From assembly GCA_019745365.1 (NCBI GenBank), contig JAIETI010000065.1, positions 1 to 41,761 on the forward strand: 41,761 nt of DNA, in the 5' to 3' direction. The notes beneath the pieces were generated by a model, which was not told the origin of the DNA, made no database searches, and saw only the letters and a list, made by a program, of their open reading frames with translations. Made by a program: the position numbers and the translations under genes. Positions 17,586 to 26,073 of the stretch are shown here, piece by piece (within the stretch, counting starts at the first letter, position 1; the number at the start of each line of letters is the position of its first letter). The DNA comes from Gemmatimonadaceae bacterium (lineage in GTDB: Bacteria > Gemmatimonadota > Gemmatimonadetes > Gemmatimonadales > Gemmatimonadaceae).

Positions 17586-18502
17586 CCACGCGCATCGCGC
17601 TTGCGGGCTGCGGGACGGTCGGGCGCGCCTTCGTGCGGCTCTTGCGCGAGACACAACGCGACGTGGAGATCGTGCGCGTGCTCGTGCGCGACCCATGCAT
17701 CGATCGCGGTGTCCCGATCGCAACGGATCGCTTCACCACCGATCCAGCTGAGTTCGCCCACACGCGTGCGGATGTCGTCGTCGAACTCCTCGGCGGCGTC
17801 GAGCCGGCCAACACGATCGTGCGTACGGCACTCGGCGCGGGGCGTGCGGTCGTCACCGCGAACAAGGCACTGCTCGCGCGGCACGGGGCCGAATTGTCGG
17901 GGTTGGCCGCTCGACACGGCACCACGCTCGCCTTCGAAGGCGCTGTGGGTGGCGGGGTGCCGATGGTGCGCACGCTGCGCGATGGGCTCGCTGGCGTCGG
18001 CGTCCGCACCATCACCGGCGTCCTCAATGGCACCTCGAACTTCATCCTCACACGGCTCGGCGACGGCGACTCGCTGGCGCAGGCGCTCGAGGAGGCGCGA
18101 CGTCGGGGCTTCGCCGAGGCGGACGCATCACGCGACCTCGATGGTCGCGATGCGGCGGACAAGATCGCGCTGCTGGCGTGGCTCGCGTTCGGAGTCGATC
18201 CCGCAACTATTCCGATCGCGCGCGAGGGGATCCCGGCCGACGCCGAAGGCGCGGTGGCGCGTGCGCGCGAGCGGGGCGGTGTGCTTCGCCTTGTGGCGGG
18301 CGCCTATCGAGACGGCCGTGGCGTTCGCGCGTGGGTCAAGCCGCTCATCGTCCCGCTCACCTCAGCGCTCGCCCGGGCGCGCGACGAGGAGAACGTCGTC
18401 GAAGTCGAGAGCGCGTCGAGTGGGGTGATCACGCTCGCAGGGCGGGGCGCGGGAGGAGACCCGACGGCTGCCGCGGTACTCGCGGATGTGCTCGCGGCTT
18501 AG
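17582..18502 (+). CDS. hom: Homoserine dehydrogenase, short form without ACT domain
   Basis: 306 aa. Residues 1-120 form the NAD(P) Rossmann domain ('IALAGCGTVGRAFVRLL'), followed by the catalytic domain with 'GGGVPMVRTLRDGLAG', 'ITGVLNGTSNFILTR' and 'GFAEADASRDLDGRDAADKIALLAWLAFG', where the catalytic Asp and Lys lie. It reduces aspartate semialdehyde to homoserine. Typical bacterial Hom proteins (about 430 aa) end with a regulatory ACT domain, which is absent here. With metY and metX it gives a pathway from aspartate semialdehyde to homocysteine under one SAM riboswitch. It may serve methionine synthesis specifically, with another Hom elsewhere. The stop overlaps the convergent cstA stop by 4 nt. 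Confidence 0.93.
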
Positions 18503-20553
18503 GCCCGCGCCTGCGCCGGAACCTCGGTGGATCCGCGCGTCGCGCGCCCACCGAGGTACGCGAGCCACTCCCGCGCGGAGGCGAGTACGATCACGATGAC
18601 GGATACGAGGAAGAACGATGCCACGGCAGCATCGAGGCGATCATTGAACGCGAGGCGCGCGGCCTGCGCGGCGTTCGCGGCACCGGGTGGAAGTGCGCCA
18701 CTCGCGACCCGCTCGCCGATCCAGCGCGCATGTGCGAGAAAACCGAGCTTCGGATCACTCGAGAGCACCTTCATCGTGCCGGCCGTCATCGTCACGATGA
18801 CCAGCCATGCGAGTGGCACAAGGGTGACCCAGGCGTAGCGCGCCCGCCCCATCTTGATGATCACCGTCGTGCCGACGCAGAGCGCGACGGTGGCGAGCAG
18901 CTGGTTCGCGATCCCGAAGAGCGGCCAGAGCGAGTTGATGCCGCCGAGCGGGTCGGTGACCCCTTGGTAGAGGAACACCCCCCACGCGGCGACGACGAGC
19001 CCGGACGAGAGGATCACGGCGGGATACCACGACACGCGCCCGAACGGCTCCCACACATGGCGGCCGAGGTCCTGCAGGAGGAAACGCCCCACACGGGTGC
19101 CGGCGTCGAGCGTGGTGAGGATGAACAACGCCTCGAACATCAGCGCGAAGTGATACCAGAGCGCCATCGCCCCCGGGCCGCCGAGCGCACTCGAGAAGAG
19201 GTGCGCCATGCCGACCGCGAGGGAGGGTGCGCCGCCAGTGCGCGAGAGGAGCGACGACTCCTGCACCTGCGCGGCGAGCTTGGTGATCTCGGCGGGATCG
19301 AGGACGAACCCCCACTGTTGGATCGCGGCGGCCGCGCTCGTCGCCGTCGTGCCGATCAACCCGGCCGGCGCGTTGATGGCGAAGTACACCCCTGGCGTGA
19401 GCACGCACGCCGCGATGAGCGCCATGATCGCCACGAGCGACTCGGTGAGCATCGCCCCGTAGCCGATCATCCGCGCGTCCGTCTCGTTGGCGACGAGCTT
19501 GGGCGTGGTGCCGCTCGCGATCAGCGAGTGAAAGCCGGAGATGGCACCGCACGCGATGGTCACGAACACGAATGGGAATACTTTCCCTGCGAACACTGGC
19601 CCCGTGCCGTCCACAAAGCGCGTGACCGCAGGCATCTGCAGCGGAGGGAGCGTCGCGAGGATCCCGATCGCGAGCGCGACGACCACGCCGATCTTCACGA
19701 ATGCCGAGAGGTAGTCGCGCGGTGCGAGCAACAGCCACACCGGAAGCACCGACGCGGCGAATCCGTACAGCATGATCGCCCACGCGAGCGTCGTCCCGGA
19801 GAGCGTGAAGAGCGGCCCAAGCGTCGGATGCGCCCCCACGCACTGTCCGGCGAACAGGGCCCCGACCAGCAGGATGAGCCCGAGCGCGGTCGTCTCGAGC
19901 ACACGCCCGGGGCGCACGAAGCGGAGATAGACCCCCATCAGCAGCGCGATCGGGATCGTGAGCCCGATCGTGACGGTGCCCCACGGCGACTGCGCGAGCG
20001 CCTTCACCACGATCAGCGCGAGCACCGCGATCAGCACCACCATGATCCCGAACACCGCGACGAGCGCGACCATCCCCGCGGTCGTCCCGATCTCCTCCTT
20101 CGCCATCTGCCCGAGCGACTTCCCGTCGCGCCGGATGCTCGCCGCGAGGATCACGAAGTCCTGCACCGCGCCCCCGACCACGACGCCGAGGATGATCCAG
20201 AGCGTGCCGGGAAGGAACCCGAACTGCGCCGCGAGTGTCGGGCCAACCAACGGACCCGGCCCCGCGATCGCCGCAAAGTGATGGCCGAAGACGATCCACT
20301 TGTTCGTCGGGACGAAGTCGCGGCCGTCGGCGAGTCGTTCCGCTGGTGTCGCGCGATCGGGGTCGAGCGCGAAGACCTTGGTCGCGAGAAAGCATCCATA
20401 GAAGCGGTACGCCACCACGTAGGTGCAGATAGCTGCGGTCAGCAGCCAGGCGGCACTCACCGTCTCGCCCCGCGCGAACGCGAGCGTACCGAGCGCACCC
20501 GCACCGACGAGCGCGACCAAGAACCATCCACTCAGGGAGAGCCAGCGAGGCAT
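18499..20553 (-). CDS. cstA: Carbon starvation protein A (CstA), peptide/pyruvate transporter family
   Basis: 684 aa (E. coli CstA is 701) with about 16-18 membrane helices. Family signatures include 'YVVAYRFYGCFLATKVF', 'DFVPTNKWIVFGHHFAAIAGPGPL' and 'GPTLAAQFGFLPG', plus 'GGAVQDFVIL'. CstA proteins import peptides or pyruvate when preferred carbon is short. The start ATG 20553 (MPRWLSLSGWF) is chosen because it begins just before the first helix; ATG 20592 is possible. The small partner ybdD, usually next to cstA, is 6 kb away. It is divergent from the exported protein at 20643 and converges on hom. Confidence 0.93.
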   Translation of the reverse strand: MPRWLSLSGWFLVALVGAGALGTLAFARGETVSAAWLLTAAICTYVVAYRFYGCFLATKVFALDPDRATPAERLADGRDFVPTNKWIVFGHHFAAIAGPGPLVGPTLAAQFGFLPGTLWIILGVVVGGAVQDFVILAASIRRDGKSLGQMAKEEIGTTAGMVALVAVFGIMVVLIAVLALIVVKALAQSPWGTVTIGLTIPIALLMGVYLRFVRPGRVLETTALGLILLVGALFAGQCVGAHPTLGPLFTLSGTTLAWAIMLYGFAASVLPVWLLLAPRDYLSAFVKIGVVVALAIGILATLPPLQMPAVTRFVDGTGPVFAGKVFPFVFVTIACGAISGFHSLIASGTTPKLVANETDARMIGYGAMLTESLVAIMALIAACVLTPGVYFAINAPAGLIGTTATSAAAAIQQWGFVLDPAEITKLAAQVQESSLLSRTGGAPSLAVGMAHLFSSALGGPGAMALWYHFALMFEALFILTTLDAGTRVGRFLLQDLGRHVWEPFGRVSWYPAVILSSGLVVAAWGVFLYQGVTDPLGGINSLWPLFGIANQLLATVALCVGTTVIIKMGRARYAWVTLVPLAWLVIVTMTAGTMKVLSSDPKLGFLAHARWIGERVASGALPPGAANAAQAARLAFNDRLDAAVASFFLVSVIVIVLASAREWLAYLGGRATRGSTEVPAQARA

Positions 20554-20630
20554 CAGAGTCCGGGCCAGAGTGCGGGGAAGATGTCCCCCCATCCGACAGA
20601 CGGCCAGCGGCGCGTGGGCGGTCTTCTCCT

Positions 20631-20643
20631 TAACTTCATTGCA
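20631..20643 (+). promoter_or_regulatory. Candidate -10 element giving a leaderless transcript
   Basis: TAACTT at 20631-20636 lies exactly where a -10 would start transcription at the A of the ATG at 20643. No -35 match and no Shine-Dalgarno are seen. The same TAACTT hexamer is at -10 of the lipoprotein promoter at 634-639. Confidence 0.3.
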
Positions 20644-21263
20644 TGCGTCCGCTCCGCCGCGCGTCACTTCTCGCCCTCGTCGCCGTCGCTCTCGGCGCCG
20701 CGCCCATTGGTGCGCAGACGCCGAACCCGACGCCACTCGCGGGGTTTGCGGGGCAGCGGGTCGCGGTGCTCCCGTTGCAGCTGCTCGCGGCCGATACTAG
20801 CGAGTGGGGACGTGGGGGCTCGCCGACCGCGCTGAAGCGCGCGTTCGACGACTCGCTCACCGCGCTCCTCACCGAGCGCGGGATCGGCACGGCGTGGGCG
20901 TACGCGGCAGACATCCTGCGGGGTGCCAAGCGGAATCCCACGTACGCGGGCGATCCCACCGCCCTTGGCGCCCAGCTTCTTCGGTTCGACACGAAGGACG
21001 GGGCCGTCGGCGATCCGTTCGCGTCGCGGCTGCGCACGCAGCTCGCGCTGGCCGATGCGCGGTATGCGCTCGTGCCGGTACGGGTGCTGCTGCAGCCGAA
21101 GGGACGTGCCCGGCGCGCGGTGCTCGTCGTCGCCCTCATCGACGGCCGGCGCTCCGTGATCCTGTGGAGTGGGGAGGTGACGAGCGACGAGACCCCGTCA
21201 CTCGACGCCGCGACACTCGGCTCGCTCGCGCGGCGCGTGGCCGACCTCGTCGTCTCGAACTGA
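20643..21263 (+). CDS. Exported protein of unknown function
   Basis: 206 aa. A clear Sec signal peptide (1-24, 'LGAAPIGA' then Gln25) predicts a periplasmic or outer-membrane-associated protein. The mature part starts with 'FAGQRVAVLPLQLL', a pattern seen in periplasmic proteins related to the TolB-N/CsgG-type 'vaVlPf' fold, and later has 'LADARYALVPVRVLLQPKG' and 'VALIDGRRSVILWSGEV'. This suggests a small alpha/beta domain, but I do not recognise the family. It is followed 11 nt later by the isocitrate dehydrogenase gene, so they are probably co-transcribed. Confidence 0.75.
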   Translation: MRPLRRASLLALVAVALGAAPIGAQTPNPTPLAGFAGQRVAVLPLQLLAADTSEWGRGGSPTALKRAFDDSLTALLTERGIGTAWAYAADILRGAKRNPTYAGDPTALGAQLLRFDTKDGAVGDPFASRLRTQLALADARYALVPVRVLLQPKGRARRAVLVVALIDGRRSVILWSGEVTSDETPSLDAATLGSLARRVADLVVSN

Positions 21264-21274
21264 CCTCACCGCGC

Positions 21275-22288
21275 ATGTCCACGACAGTCACGCTCATCCC
21301 GGGCGACGGCATCGGCCCGTCGATCACCGACGCCACCGTCCAGCTCCTCGCCGCCGCCGGCGCGGACATCACCTGGGAGACCCACCTCGCGGGGATGGCG
21401 GCCGTCGCCGCGCATGGCGATCCCATGCCCGAGAGCACGATCGACGCGATCCGTCGCTCGCGCGTCGCGCTCAAGGGCCCACTCGAGACGCCGGTCGGGA
21501 AGGGGTTCCGCTCGATCAACGTCGCGCTGCGCAAGGCGTTCGACCTCTACGCGAACATCCGTCCCGCCAAAAGCATCCTTCCGGGGCTCCGTTTCGATGG
21601 CGTCGATATCGTCCTCGTGCGCGAGAACACCGAGGGGCTCTACATCGGGATCGAGAACTACATCAAGGTCGGTGCGGACGAGCGGGCCGCGGCGCAGTCG
21701 ATCGCGGTCGTGACGCGGCTCGGTGCGGAGCGCATCCATCGCTATGCGTTCGAGTACGCGCTCGCACACGGGCGGAAGAAGGTCACGATCGTTCACAAGG
21801 CGAACATCCTGAAGTACTCGCAGGGCTTGTTCCTCGATGTTGGTCGCGAGGTGGCCGCGGAGTACGCGGGGCGCGTGCAGGTGGAGGAGAAGATCGTCGA
21901 CGCTGTCGCGATGGAGCTGGTGATGCGTCCCGAGCGTTTCGACGTGATCGTGACGACGAACCTCTTCGGCGACATCCTCTCCGATCTCACCTCGGGGCTC
22001 GTCGGTGGGCTCGGGCTCACGCCGGGCGCGAACATCGGCAAGGACGCGGCGATCTTCGAAGCGGTCCACGGCACCGCGCCGGACATCGCCGGGAAGGGGA
22101 TCGCGAATCCGACCGCGGTGATGCTCGCCGCCTGCCAGCTCCTCGATCACATCGGCGACGGCGCGCGCGCCGAAGGGATCCGCGCCGCGATCGCGTCGGT
22201 GCTCCGTGAGCGGAAGACCGTGACCGGCGACGTGGGCGGCAGCGCCACGACGGCGGAGTACACCGATGCGGTGATCGCTCGGCTCTAG
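21275..22288 (+). CDS. icd: NAD-dependent isocitrate dehydrogenase (isocitrate/isopropylmalate dehydrogenase family)
   Basis: 337 aa, the short single-domain form. It starts 'VTLIPGDGIGPSITDATVQLL'. Substrate loop 'PVGKGFRSINVALRKAFDLYANIRP', 'RENTEGLYIGIENY', 'VHKANILKYSQGLFL' and the metal site 'VTTNLFGDILSDL' all fit IDH rather than LeuB. The cofactor loop reads 'HGTAPDIAGKGIANP': Asp-Ile where NADP enzymes have Lys-Tyr, so NAD is likely. The expected reaction is isocitrate to 2-oxoglutarate and CO2 in the TCA cycle; homoisocitrate dehydrogenase is a close alternative. The stop TAG shares one base with the downstream GTG (TAGTG). Confidence 0.9.
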   Translation: MSTTVTLIPGDGIGPSITDATVQLLAAAGADITWETHLAGMAAVAAHGDPMPESTIDAIRRSRVALKGPLETPVGKGFRSINVALRKAFDLYANIRPAKSILPGLRFDGVDIVLVRENTEGLYIGIENYIKVGADERAAAQSIAVVTRLGAERIHRYAFEYALAHGRKKVTIVHKANILKYSQGLFLDVGREVAAEYAGRVQVEEKIVDAVAMELVMRPERFDVIVTTNLFGDILSDLTSGLVGGLGLTPGANIGKDAAIFEAVHGTAPDIAGKGIANPTAVMLAACQLLDHIGDGARAEGIRAAIASVLRERKTVTGDVGGSATTAEYTDAVIARL

Positions 22289-23106
22289 TGCGGATCCTTC
22301 AAGTCTCCGACATCCACTTCGGTCCGCCGGCGGTCGCGGCGCACCACGAGGCGGTGTCGGCGCGTATCGCGAGCGGTCGCTACGACGCGATCGCGATCGC
22401 CGGCGATCTGACGCAACGGAACTTCCGCGGGCAGTTCGTGGAGGCCCAGGCCTTTGTACGGCGCGCACGCGAGGCTGCGCCCACGATCGTCGTCCCCGGC
22501 AACCATGACGTGGCGTGGTGGTGGAATGTGTGCGGGATCGGGCTGCGATGGGCGATGTACCGTGGCTATCGCCGCTACATTGCCGACGAGCTGGAGCCGG
22601 TGCTCAAGCTCGATGCGTGTACGATCGTGGGGCTGAACTCCTGCCACGGGATCCAGTCGTACACGCTCACGTCGCGGCTGCGTGACCTCTCCGTTGTGGG
22701 TGCGGTGACGACCGAGCAGTGGATGCACGCGCGCGCCGTGCTCAAGAACACACCGCAGGGTGCGCTCCGGATCCTCATGCTCCATCACAACATCGTCCCG
22801 GGCGACCTCTCGCATCGCTGGGGGCTCGCGGACCGTGGTCTGGGTCTTGATGAGGCCATCGACGCGGGGGCCGATCTTGTGATGTGTGGGCACGATCATC
22901 AAGGGAAGGTCGCGGAGATCGAGCGGCACGGCCGACGGATCATCGTGTCGCAGACGAGCACGATCAGCGATCGCATGCGCGGGGGGACACCGGCCTCGTT
23001 CCATGAGATCGAGATCGCGCCGCGCGAGATCAAGGTGAACGTCTTCGAATGGGAAGCGTCGTCGCGCGACTATCGCCTGCACGCTGAGCGTGGCTTCGCG
23101 CGCTGA
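22288..23106 (+). CDS. Metallophosphoesterase (calcineurin-like)
   Basis: 272 aa cytoplasmic protein with the full set of metal motifs: 'DIHFG' (DxH, 8-10), 'AGDLTQRN' (GD), 'VPGNHDVAW' (GNHD), 'LMLHHN' (H) and 'MCGHDHQGK' (GHxH). It resembles the Icc/CpdA branch by size and order, so a cyclic-nucleotide or other phosphodiesterase is plausible, but the substrate is unknown. The start is GTG 22288, coupled to the IDH gene; the SprT-like gene overlaps its last 17 nt. Confidence 0.88.
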   Translation: MRILQVSDIHFGPPAVAAHHEAVSARIASGRYDAIAIAGDLTQRNFRGQFVEAQAFVRRAREAAPTIVVPGNHDVAWWWNVCGIGLRWAMYRGYRRYIADELEPVLKLDACTIVGLNSCHGIQSYTLTSRLRDLSVVGAVTTEQWMHARAVLKNTPQGALRILMLHHNIVPGDLSHRWGLADRGLGLDEAIDAGADLVMCGHDHQGKVAEIERHGRRIIVSQTSTISDRMRGGTPASFHEIEIAPREIKVNVFEWEASSRDYRLHAERGFAR

Positions 23107-23740
23107 GGCGCGCGCCGCGCGCGAGGCGTTCCTCGCGCAGCTCGTCGCGCTCGGCCTGCGTGGGATCGACCAGCTCGTCCTCACGCGGAACCGGAGCACC
23201 GTGGTCAGTGTGAAGGGCGGCGTGCTCCGCGTGCAGCAATCGCTCGTGGCGGCAGGGGCGGAGGTGCACGAGGCGATCGTGACCTTCGTGATGACCCGCC
23301 ATCGCGCCGCGCGGGACGCCGCGCGTCGGGTGCTCACCGGCGTCCCCCTGGAGCCGACCGCCGTCCGCCCCCGGCGGCGTCGCGCCCCCTCCGCGCGAGA
23401 AGACGCCCCGGTCGAGGCGCAGCTGCAGGTCGAGCACGCTCGATTCAATCGCGAGAGGTTCGCGGGGCTCCTCCCCACCGTCCCGGTGCGCGTCTCGCGA
23501 CGGATGCGACGGCGGCTCGGTCACTACACCCCGCAGGGGCAGGACGCCCCCTGCGAGATCGCGATCGCGTGGCGCCACCTCCGCCGGGATCCCTATTCCG
23601 TCGTGCTCGACACCCTCCTGCACGAGATGGTGCACCAGTGGCAAGACGTCACCGGCGGCCCCGTGGACCACGGCCCCGCGTTCCGGGCGAAGGCGCGGGA
23701 GGTGGGCGTTGTCCCAAGTGCAGTCCGAAGGGCGGACTGA
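23090..23740 (+). CDS. SprT-like zinc metalloprotease-domain protein
   Basis: 216 aa. The C-terminal domain (about 108-205) carries the zinc site 'LLHEMVHQWQ' (His178-Glu179-x-x-His182) and a third ligand in 'DHGPAFRAKAREVG' (His194), the SprT arrangement. The segment before it ('FNRERFAGLLPTVPVRVSRRMRRRLGHYT') is also typical. The N-terminal 90 residues ('LRGIDQLVLTRNRSTVVSVKGGVLRVQ') are a second, unassigned part ending in an Arg-rich linker. Possible roles are protease or DNA-protein-crosslink repair by analogy with SprT/Spartan; this is an inference from the domain only. The start GTG 23090 overlaps the metallophosphoesterase gene by 17 nt. Confidence 0.82.
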   Translation: MASRAEARAAREAFLAQLVALGLRGIDQLVLTRNRSTVVSVKGGVLRVQQSLVAAGAEVHEAIVTFVMTRHRAARDAARRVLTGVPLEPTAVRPRRRRAPSAREDAPVEAQLQVEHARFNRERFAGLLPTVPVRVSRRMRRRLGHYTPQGQDAPCEIAIAWRHLRRDPYSVVLDTLLHEMVHQWQDVTGGPVDHGPAFRAKAREVGVVPSAVRRAD

Positions 23741-23747
23741 GGCTCCG

Positions 23748-23756
23748 TGATATATT
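23748..23756 (+). promoter_or_regulatory. Extended -10 promoter of the acyl-CoA dehydrogenase gene
   Basis: TGATATATT: a TGn extension followed by TATATT (5/6 consensus), eight nt after the SprT-like stop and 40 nt before the ATG at 23797. No -35 is evident, as is common for extended -10 promoters. Confidence 0.55.
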
Positions 23757-23759
23757 GAA

Positions 23760-23784
23760 GGGTTCCCAGCGACGGGGACCCTTT
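23760..23784 (+). other. Hairpin at the 5' end of the acyl-CoA dehydrogenase message
   Basis: GGGTTCCC (23760-23767) pairs with GGGGACCC (23774-23781), one G-T wobble, loop AGCGAC, followed by TTT. Given the promoter just upstream it would form the very 5' end of the mRNA and could protect it. It could also be a weak terminator for the SprT-like gene. Confidence 0.5.
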
Positions 23785-23796
23785 CCGCTCATTCCG

Positions 23797-25032
23797 ATGG
23801 CCACCGAGCTCCAGACCGAGACCCATCTCGCCTCTCCTGCGCTGAAGCCGCGCGAAGGCGATCTCTTTAACATCGACGCCGCGCTTACCGAAGAAGAGCG
23901 CGCGATCCGCGACTCCGTTCGCGCCTTCGTGGACGAGAAGGTTCTCCCGATCATCGGCGACTGTTACGTGCAGGGGCTCTTCCCGAAGGAGCTCATCGCC
24001 GAGATGGGTGAGCTCGGGTTCCTCGGCGCGAATCTCCCCGAGGAGTATGGCTGCGCGGGGCTTTCGAGCGTGGCGTACGGGCTCATCAATCAGGAGCTCG
24101 AGCGCGGTGATTCGGGAATCCGCTCGTTCGCGAGCGTGCAGGGTTCGCTCGTGATGTATCCCGTCTTCGCGTTCGGATCGGAGGAGCAGAAGAAGCACTA
24201 CCTCCCGAAGATGGCCAAGGGTGAGGTGATCGGCTGCTTCGGCCTCACCGAACCCGACTACGGCTCGAACCCCGCTGGGATGATCACCCGCGCTCGTGAG
24301 CAGGCCGACGGCTCGTGGATCATCAATGGCGGCAAGATGTGGATCACGAATGGATCGACCGCGCACGTCGCGATCGTCTGGGCCAAGACGCTCGACGGCG
24401 ATGAGACCGGCGCGTCGATCCGCGGCTTCATCGTCCCGACGGCGACGAAGGGCTTCTCGTCGAAGGATCAGAAGGGGAAGCTCTCGCTGCGCGCCAGTGA
24501 TACGAGCGAGCTCGTGTTCGACAATGTGCATGTTCCTGCGGACGCGATCCTGCCGAAGAGCGGGGGCCTCAAGAGCCCGTTGATGTGCCTTACGCAGGCG
24601 CGCTACGGGATCTCGTGGGGTGCCGTCGGCGCCGCGATCGCCTGCTACGAGGAAGCGCTCTCCTACGGGAAGAACCGCGTGATGTTCGGGCGTCCGATCG
24701 CGGGCTTCCAGATCCAGCAGCAGCGGCTCGCCGACATGCTCACCGAGATCGTGAAGGCGCAGCTTGTCTCGCTGCACCTTGGTCGTATGAAGGACGCGGG
24801 GACCTTCACGCCGCAGCAGGTGTCGCTCGCGAAGCGGAATAACGTGAACATCGCGACCAACATCGCGCGCGAGGCGCGTCGTATGCTGGGCGCGGTTGGG
24901 ATCCTCGCCGAGTACCACTCGATGCGGCATATGGCGAACCTCGAGAGCGTGTACACGTATGAGGGGACGCACGATGTGCATTCGTTGATCCTCGGCCAGG
25001 CCGAGACGGGGCTGAGCGCCTTCAACGGATAG
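23797..25032 (+). CDS. Acyl-CoA dehydrogenase, glutaryl-CoA dehydrogenase-like
   Basis: 411 aa FAD enzyme. The N-terminal helical domain holds 'LTEEERAIRDSVRAFVDEKVLP'. 'GCFGLTEPDYGSNPAGMITRA' and 'WIINGGKMWITNGSTAHVAIVWAK' form the FAD/substrate beta-domain. 'GVLLTQARYGISWG'-like residues 265-275 ('CLTQARYGISWGAVGAA') and 'MFGRPIAGFQIQQQRLADM' follow. The catalytic base is Glu near residue 389 in 'YTYEGTHDVHSLILG'. The 'ARYGISWG' and YEGTHDVH segments favour the glutaryl-CoA dehydrogenase branch, so lysine/tryptophan or dicarboxylate degradation is likely. Electrons should go to the ETF encoded at 28682-30417. Confidence 0.92.
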   Translation: MATELQTETHLASPALKPREGDLFNIDAALTEEERAIRDSVRAFVDEKVLPIIGDCYVQGLFPKELIAEMGELGFLGANLPEEYGCAGLSSVAYGLINQELERGDSGIRSFASVQGSLVMYPVFAFGSEEQKKHYLPKMAKGEVIGCFGLTEPDYGSNPAGMITRAREQADGSWIINGGKMWITNGSTAHVAIVWAKTLDGDETGASIRGFIVPTATKGFSSKDQKGKLSLRASDTSELVFDNVHVPADAILPKSGGLKSPLMCLTQARYGISWGAVGAAIACYEEALSYGKNRVMFGRPIAGFQIQQQRLADMLTEIVKAQLVSLHLGRMKDAGTFTPQQVSLAKRNNVNIATNIAREARRMLGAVGILAEYHSMRHMANLESVYTYEGTHDVHSLILGQAETGLSAFNG

Positions 25033-25040
25033 TCCTTCAC

Positions 25041-25100
25041 GGTGCGTTCGCGCCCCGCTTCTGCGTGATGGTCACGCGGGGGCGGGGCGCGGTGCGTTCG
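25041..25100. repeat. Hairpin element bounded by exact 10-bp direct repeats
   Basis: GGTGCGTTCG occurs at 25041-25050 and again at 25091-25100. The 40 nt between are a near-perfect hairpin: CGCCCCGC (25051-25058) / GCGGGGCG (25082-25089), a 4x4 internal loop, then GCGTGA (25063-25068) / TCACGC (25072-25077) around TGG. The outer stem extends two bases into the first repeat. It starts 8 nt after the acyl-CoA dehydrogenase stop and has no T-tract. It may be a small palindromic insertion with target duplication or a REP-like/terminator structure. Confidence 0.6.
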
Positions 25101-25185
25101 GGGGCGCTGACGCCGCGGCCGGCGAGCGGTGACGCGTCGGTGATGGGGGGGTGGTAGGGTGCCTGCGTGATTCTGGGCGGGGCCC

Positions 25186-25291
25186 GTGTGCGGAGGAGCT
25201 GCGCCTCCACACGTGGCGCATGGGTTCCGGGAAGGTGACAGCGGCCGGGCGCTGTCATCGTCGCCACCAGGGTCGCACTCCTCGCAGTGCG
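25186..25291 (+). other. Three consecutive hairpins upstream of a lipoprotein gene
   Basis: Hairpin 1: GTGT and GGAGG (25186-25196, two-base bulge) with CCTCCACAC (25204-25212). Hairpin 2: TGACAGCG (25236-25243) / CGCTGTCA (25250-25257), loop GCCGGG. Hairpin 3: CGCACT (25274-25279) / AGTGCG (25286-25291), loop CCTCGC. They end 17 nt before the GGAGG of the gene at 25320. They could be a structured 5' UTR or small RNA. I could not match them to a known riboswitch. The rest of the 25033-25319 spacer holds no gene that I see. Confidence 0.45.
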
Positions 25292-25319
25292 GAACACCCA
25301 ATTCCCCGGAGGCAGTACA

Positions 25320-26069
25320 ATGCAACACCCCTCAGTGGTACGGTCGGTGCTGGTGGCGGCGGTCCTCGCGCTCGTCGGCGCGTGCGCCGATTCGCCCGCG
25401 GGTCCACGTGAACCCGGGCCGCTCTTCCGCGATCAGCGTCCGACCTCTCCGCTCACCGTCGCGCCGGGCGTTGGCGTCGGTGACGCGAACGGTGGGTCGA
25501 TCGTGGAACGGGATGTCACGGCACCCGATGGGCAGCGGTATCGGGTGCGGGAGCGGCGGGATGGGACGGGGGCGCTCGTGGAGACGGCGATCATGCAGGA
25601 GGGCAAGGTGATCGTGCGAAGCGTGTCCGAGTGGGATCGCTCGGGAGACGCGCTAACGCTCTCGCGCCAACGGGTGTTCGTTGCGCGGGGCGCTGGTGAG
25701 GTGGCCGCATTCGACTCGCGGGATCAGGGTGGTATCACCCAAGGCGATGGAAAGTCGCTCCAACGCAAGGTGATTGGCGCCCGCGAGCTGGCCTACCGTC
25801 GCCTGCGCGAATCCGGCCTAGCGTCCTTCTCCTACGACGAGATGGTCTGTGAAAAGGAGTTGCGAAACTACGAGCTCGCGTATCGCGCCTATAACACGTC
25901 CCTCTTTGTCTTCGCCGGTGCCTTGGCGACGGGGAATCCGGCGATCGCGGGTCCGGCCGGTTCCGCAGTGCTTTCAGCGTACAAGGCGATGGACTGGGCA
26001 GAGCAGGATCTCAACTCCTGCATTCGGATCGACGCTGCAAGGAAGCGGTACACACCAGACGAGGTATGA
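25320..26069 (+). CDS. Lipoprotein of unknown function
   Basis: 249 aa. Signal peptide with lipobox 'ALVGAC' (Cys22), then a low-complexity Pro/Gly-rich linker. The middle (about 60-140) looks like a beta-rich domain ('VERDVTAPDGQRYRVRERRDG', 'RQRVFVARG'). The last 100 residues look helical ('ELRNYELAYRAYNTSLFVFAGALATGNP') with two Cys (in 'VCEKEL' and 'NSCIR') that could form a disulphide. No family recognised. The ATG at 25320 has GGAGG seven bases upstream, one of the best ribosome sites in the window. A small membrane protein gene follows after 4 nt. Confidence 0.8.
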   Translation: MQHPSVVRSVLVAAVLALVGACADSPAGPREPGPLFRDQRPTSPLTVAPGVGVGDANGGSIVERDVTAPDGQRYRVRERRDGTGALVETAIMQEGKVIVRSVSEWDRSGDALTLSRQRVFVARGAGEVAAFDSRDQGGITQGDGKSLQRKVIGARELAYRRLRESGLASFSYDEMVCEKELRNYELAYRAYNTSLFVFAGALATGNPAIAGPAGSAVLSAYKAMDWAEQDLNSCIRIDAARKRYTPDEV

Positions 26070-26073
26070 ACCC

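Noticed and set aside
18178-20835. 885-codon open frame on the plus strand opposite cstA
   Set aside because: Arg/Glu/His-rich low-complexity translation typical of the antisense of a GC-rich membrane-protein gene; cstA on the other strand is unmistakable.
25182-25291. Cobalamin riboswitch or SRP RNA
   Set aside because: Short resemblances (GGGAAGGTGA, TTCCGGGAAGG) but the conserved B12-box and SRP apical sequences are absent and the helices do not fit.
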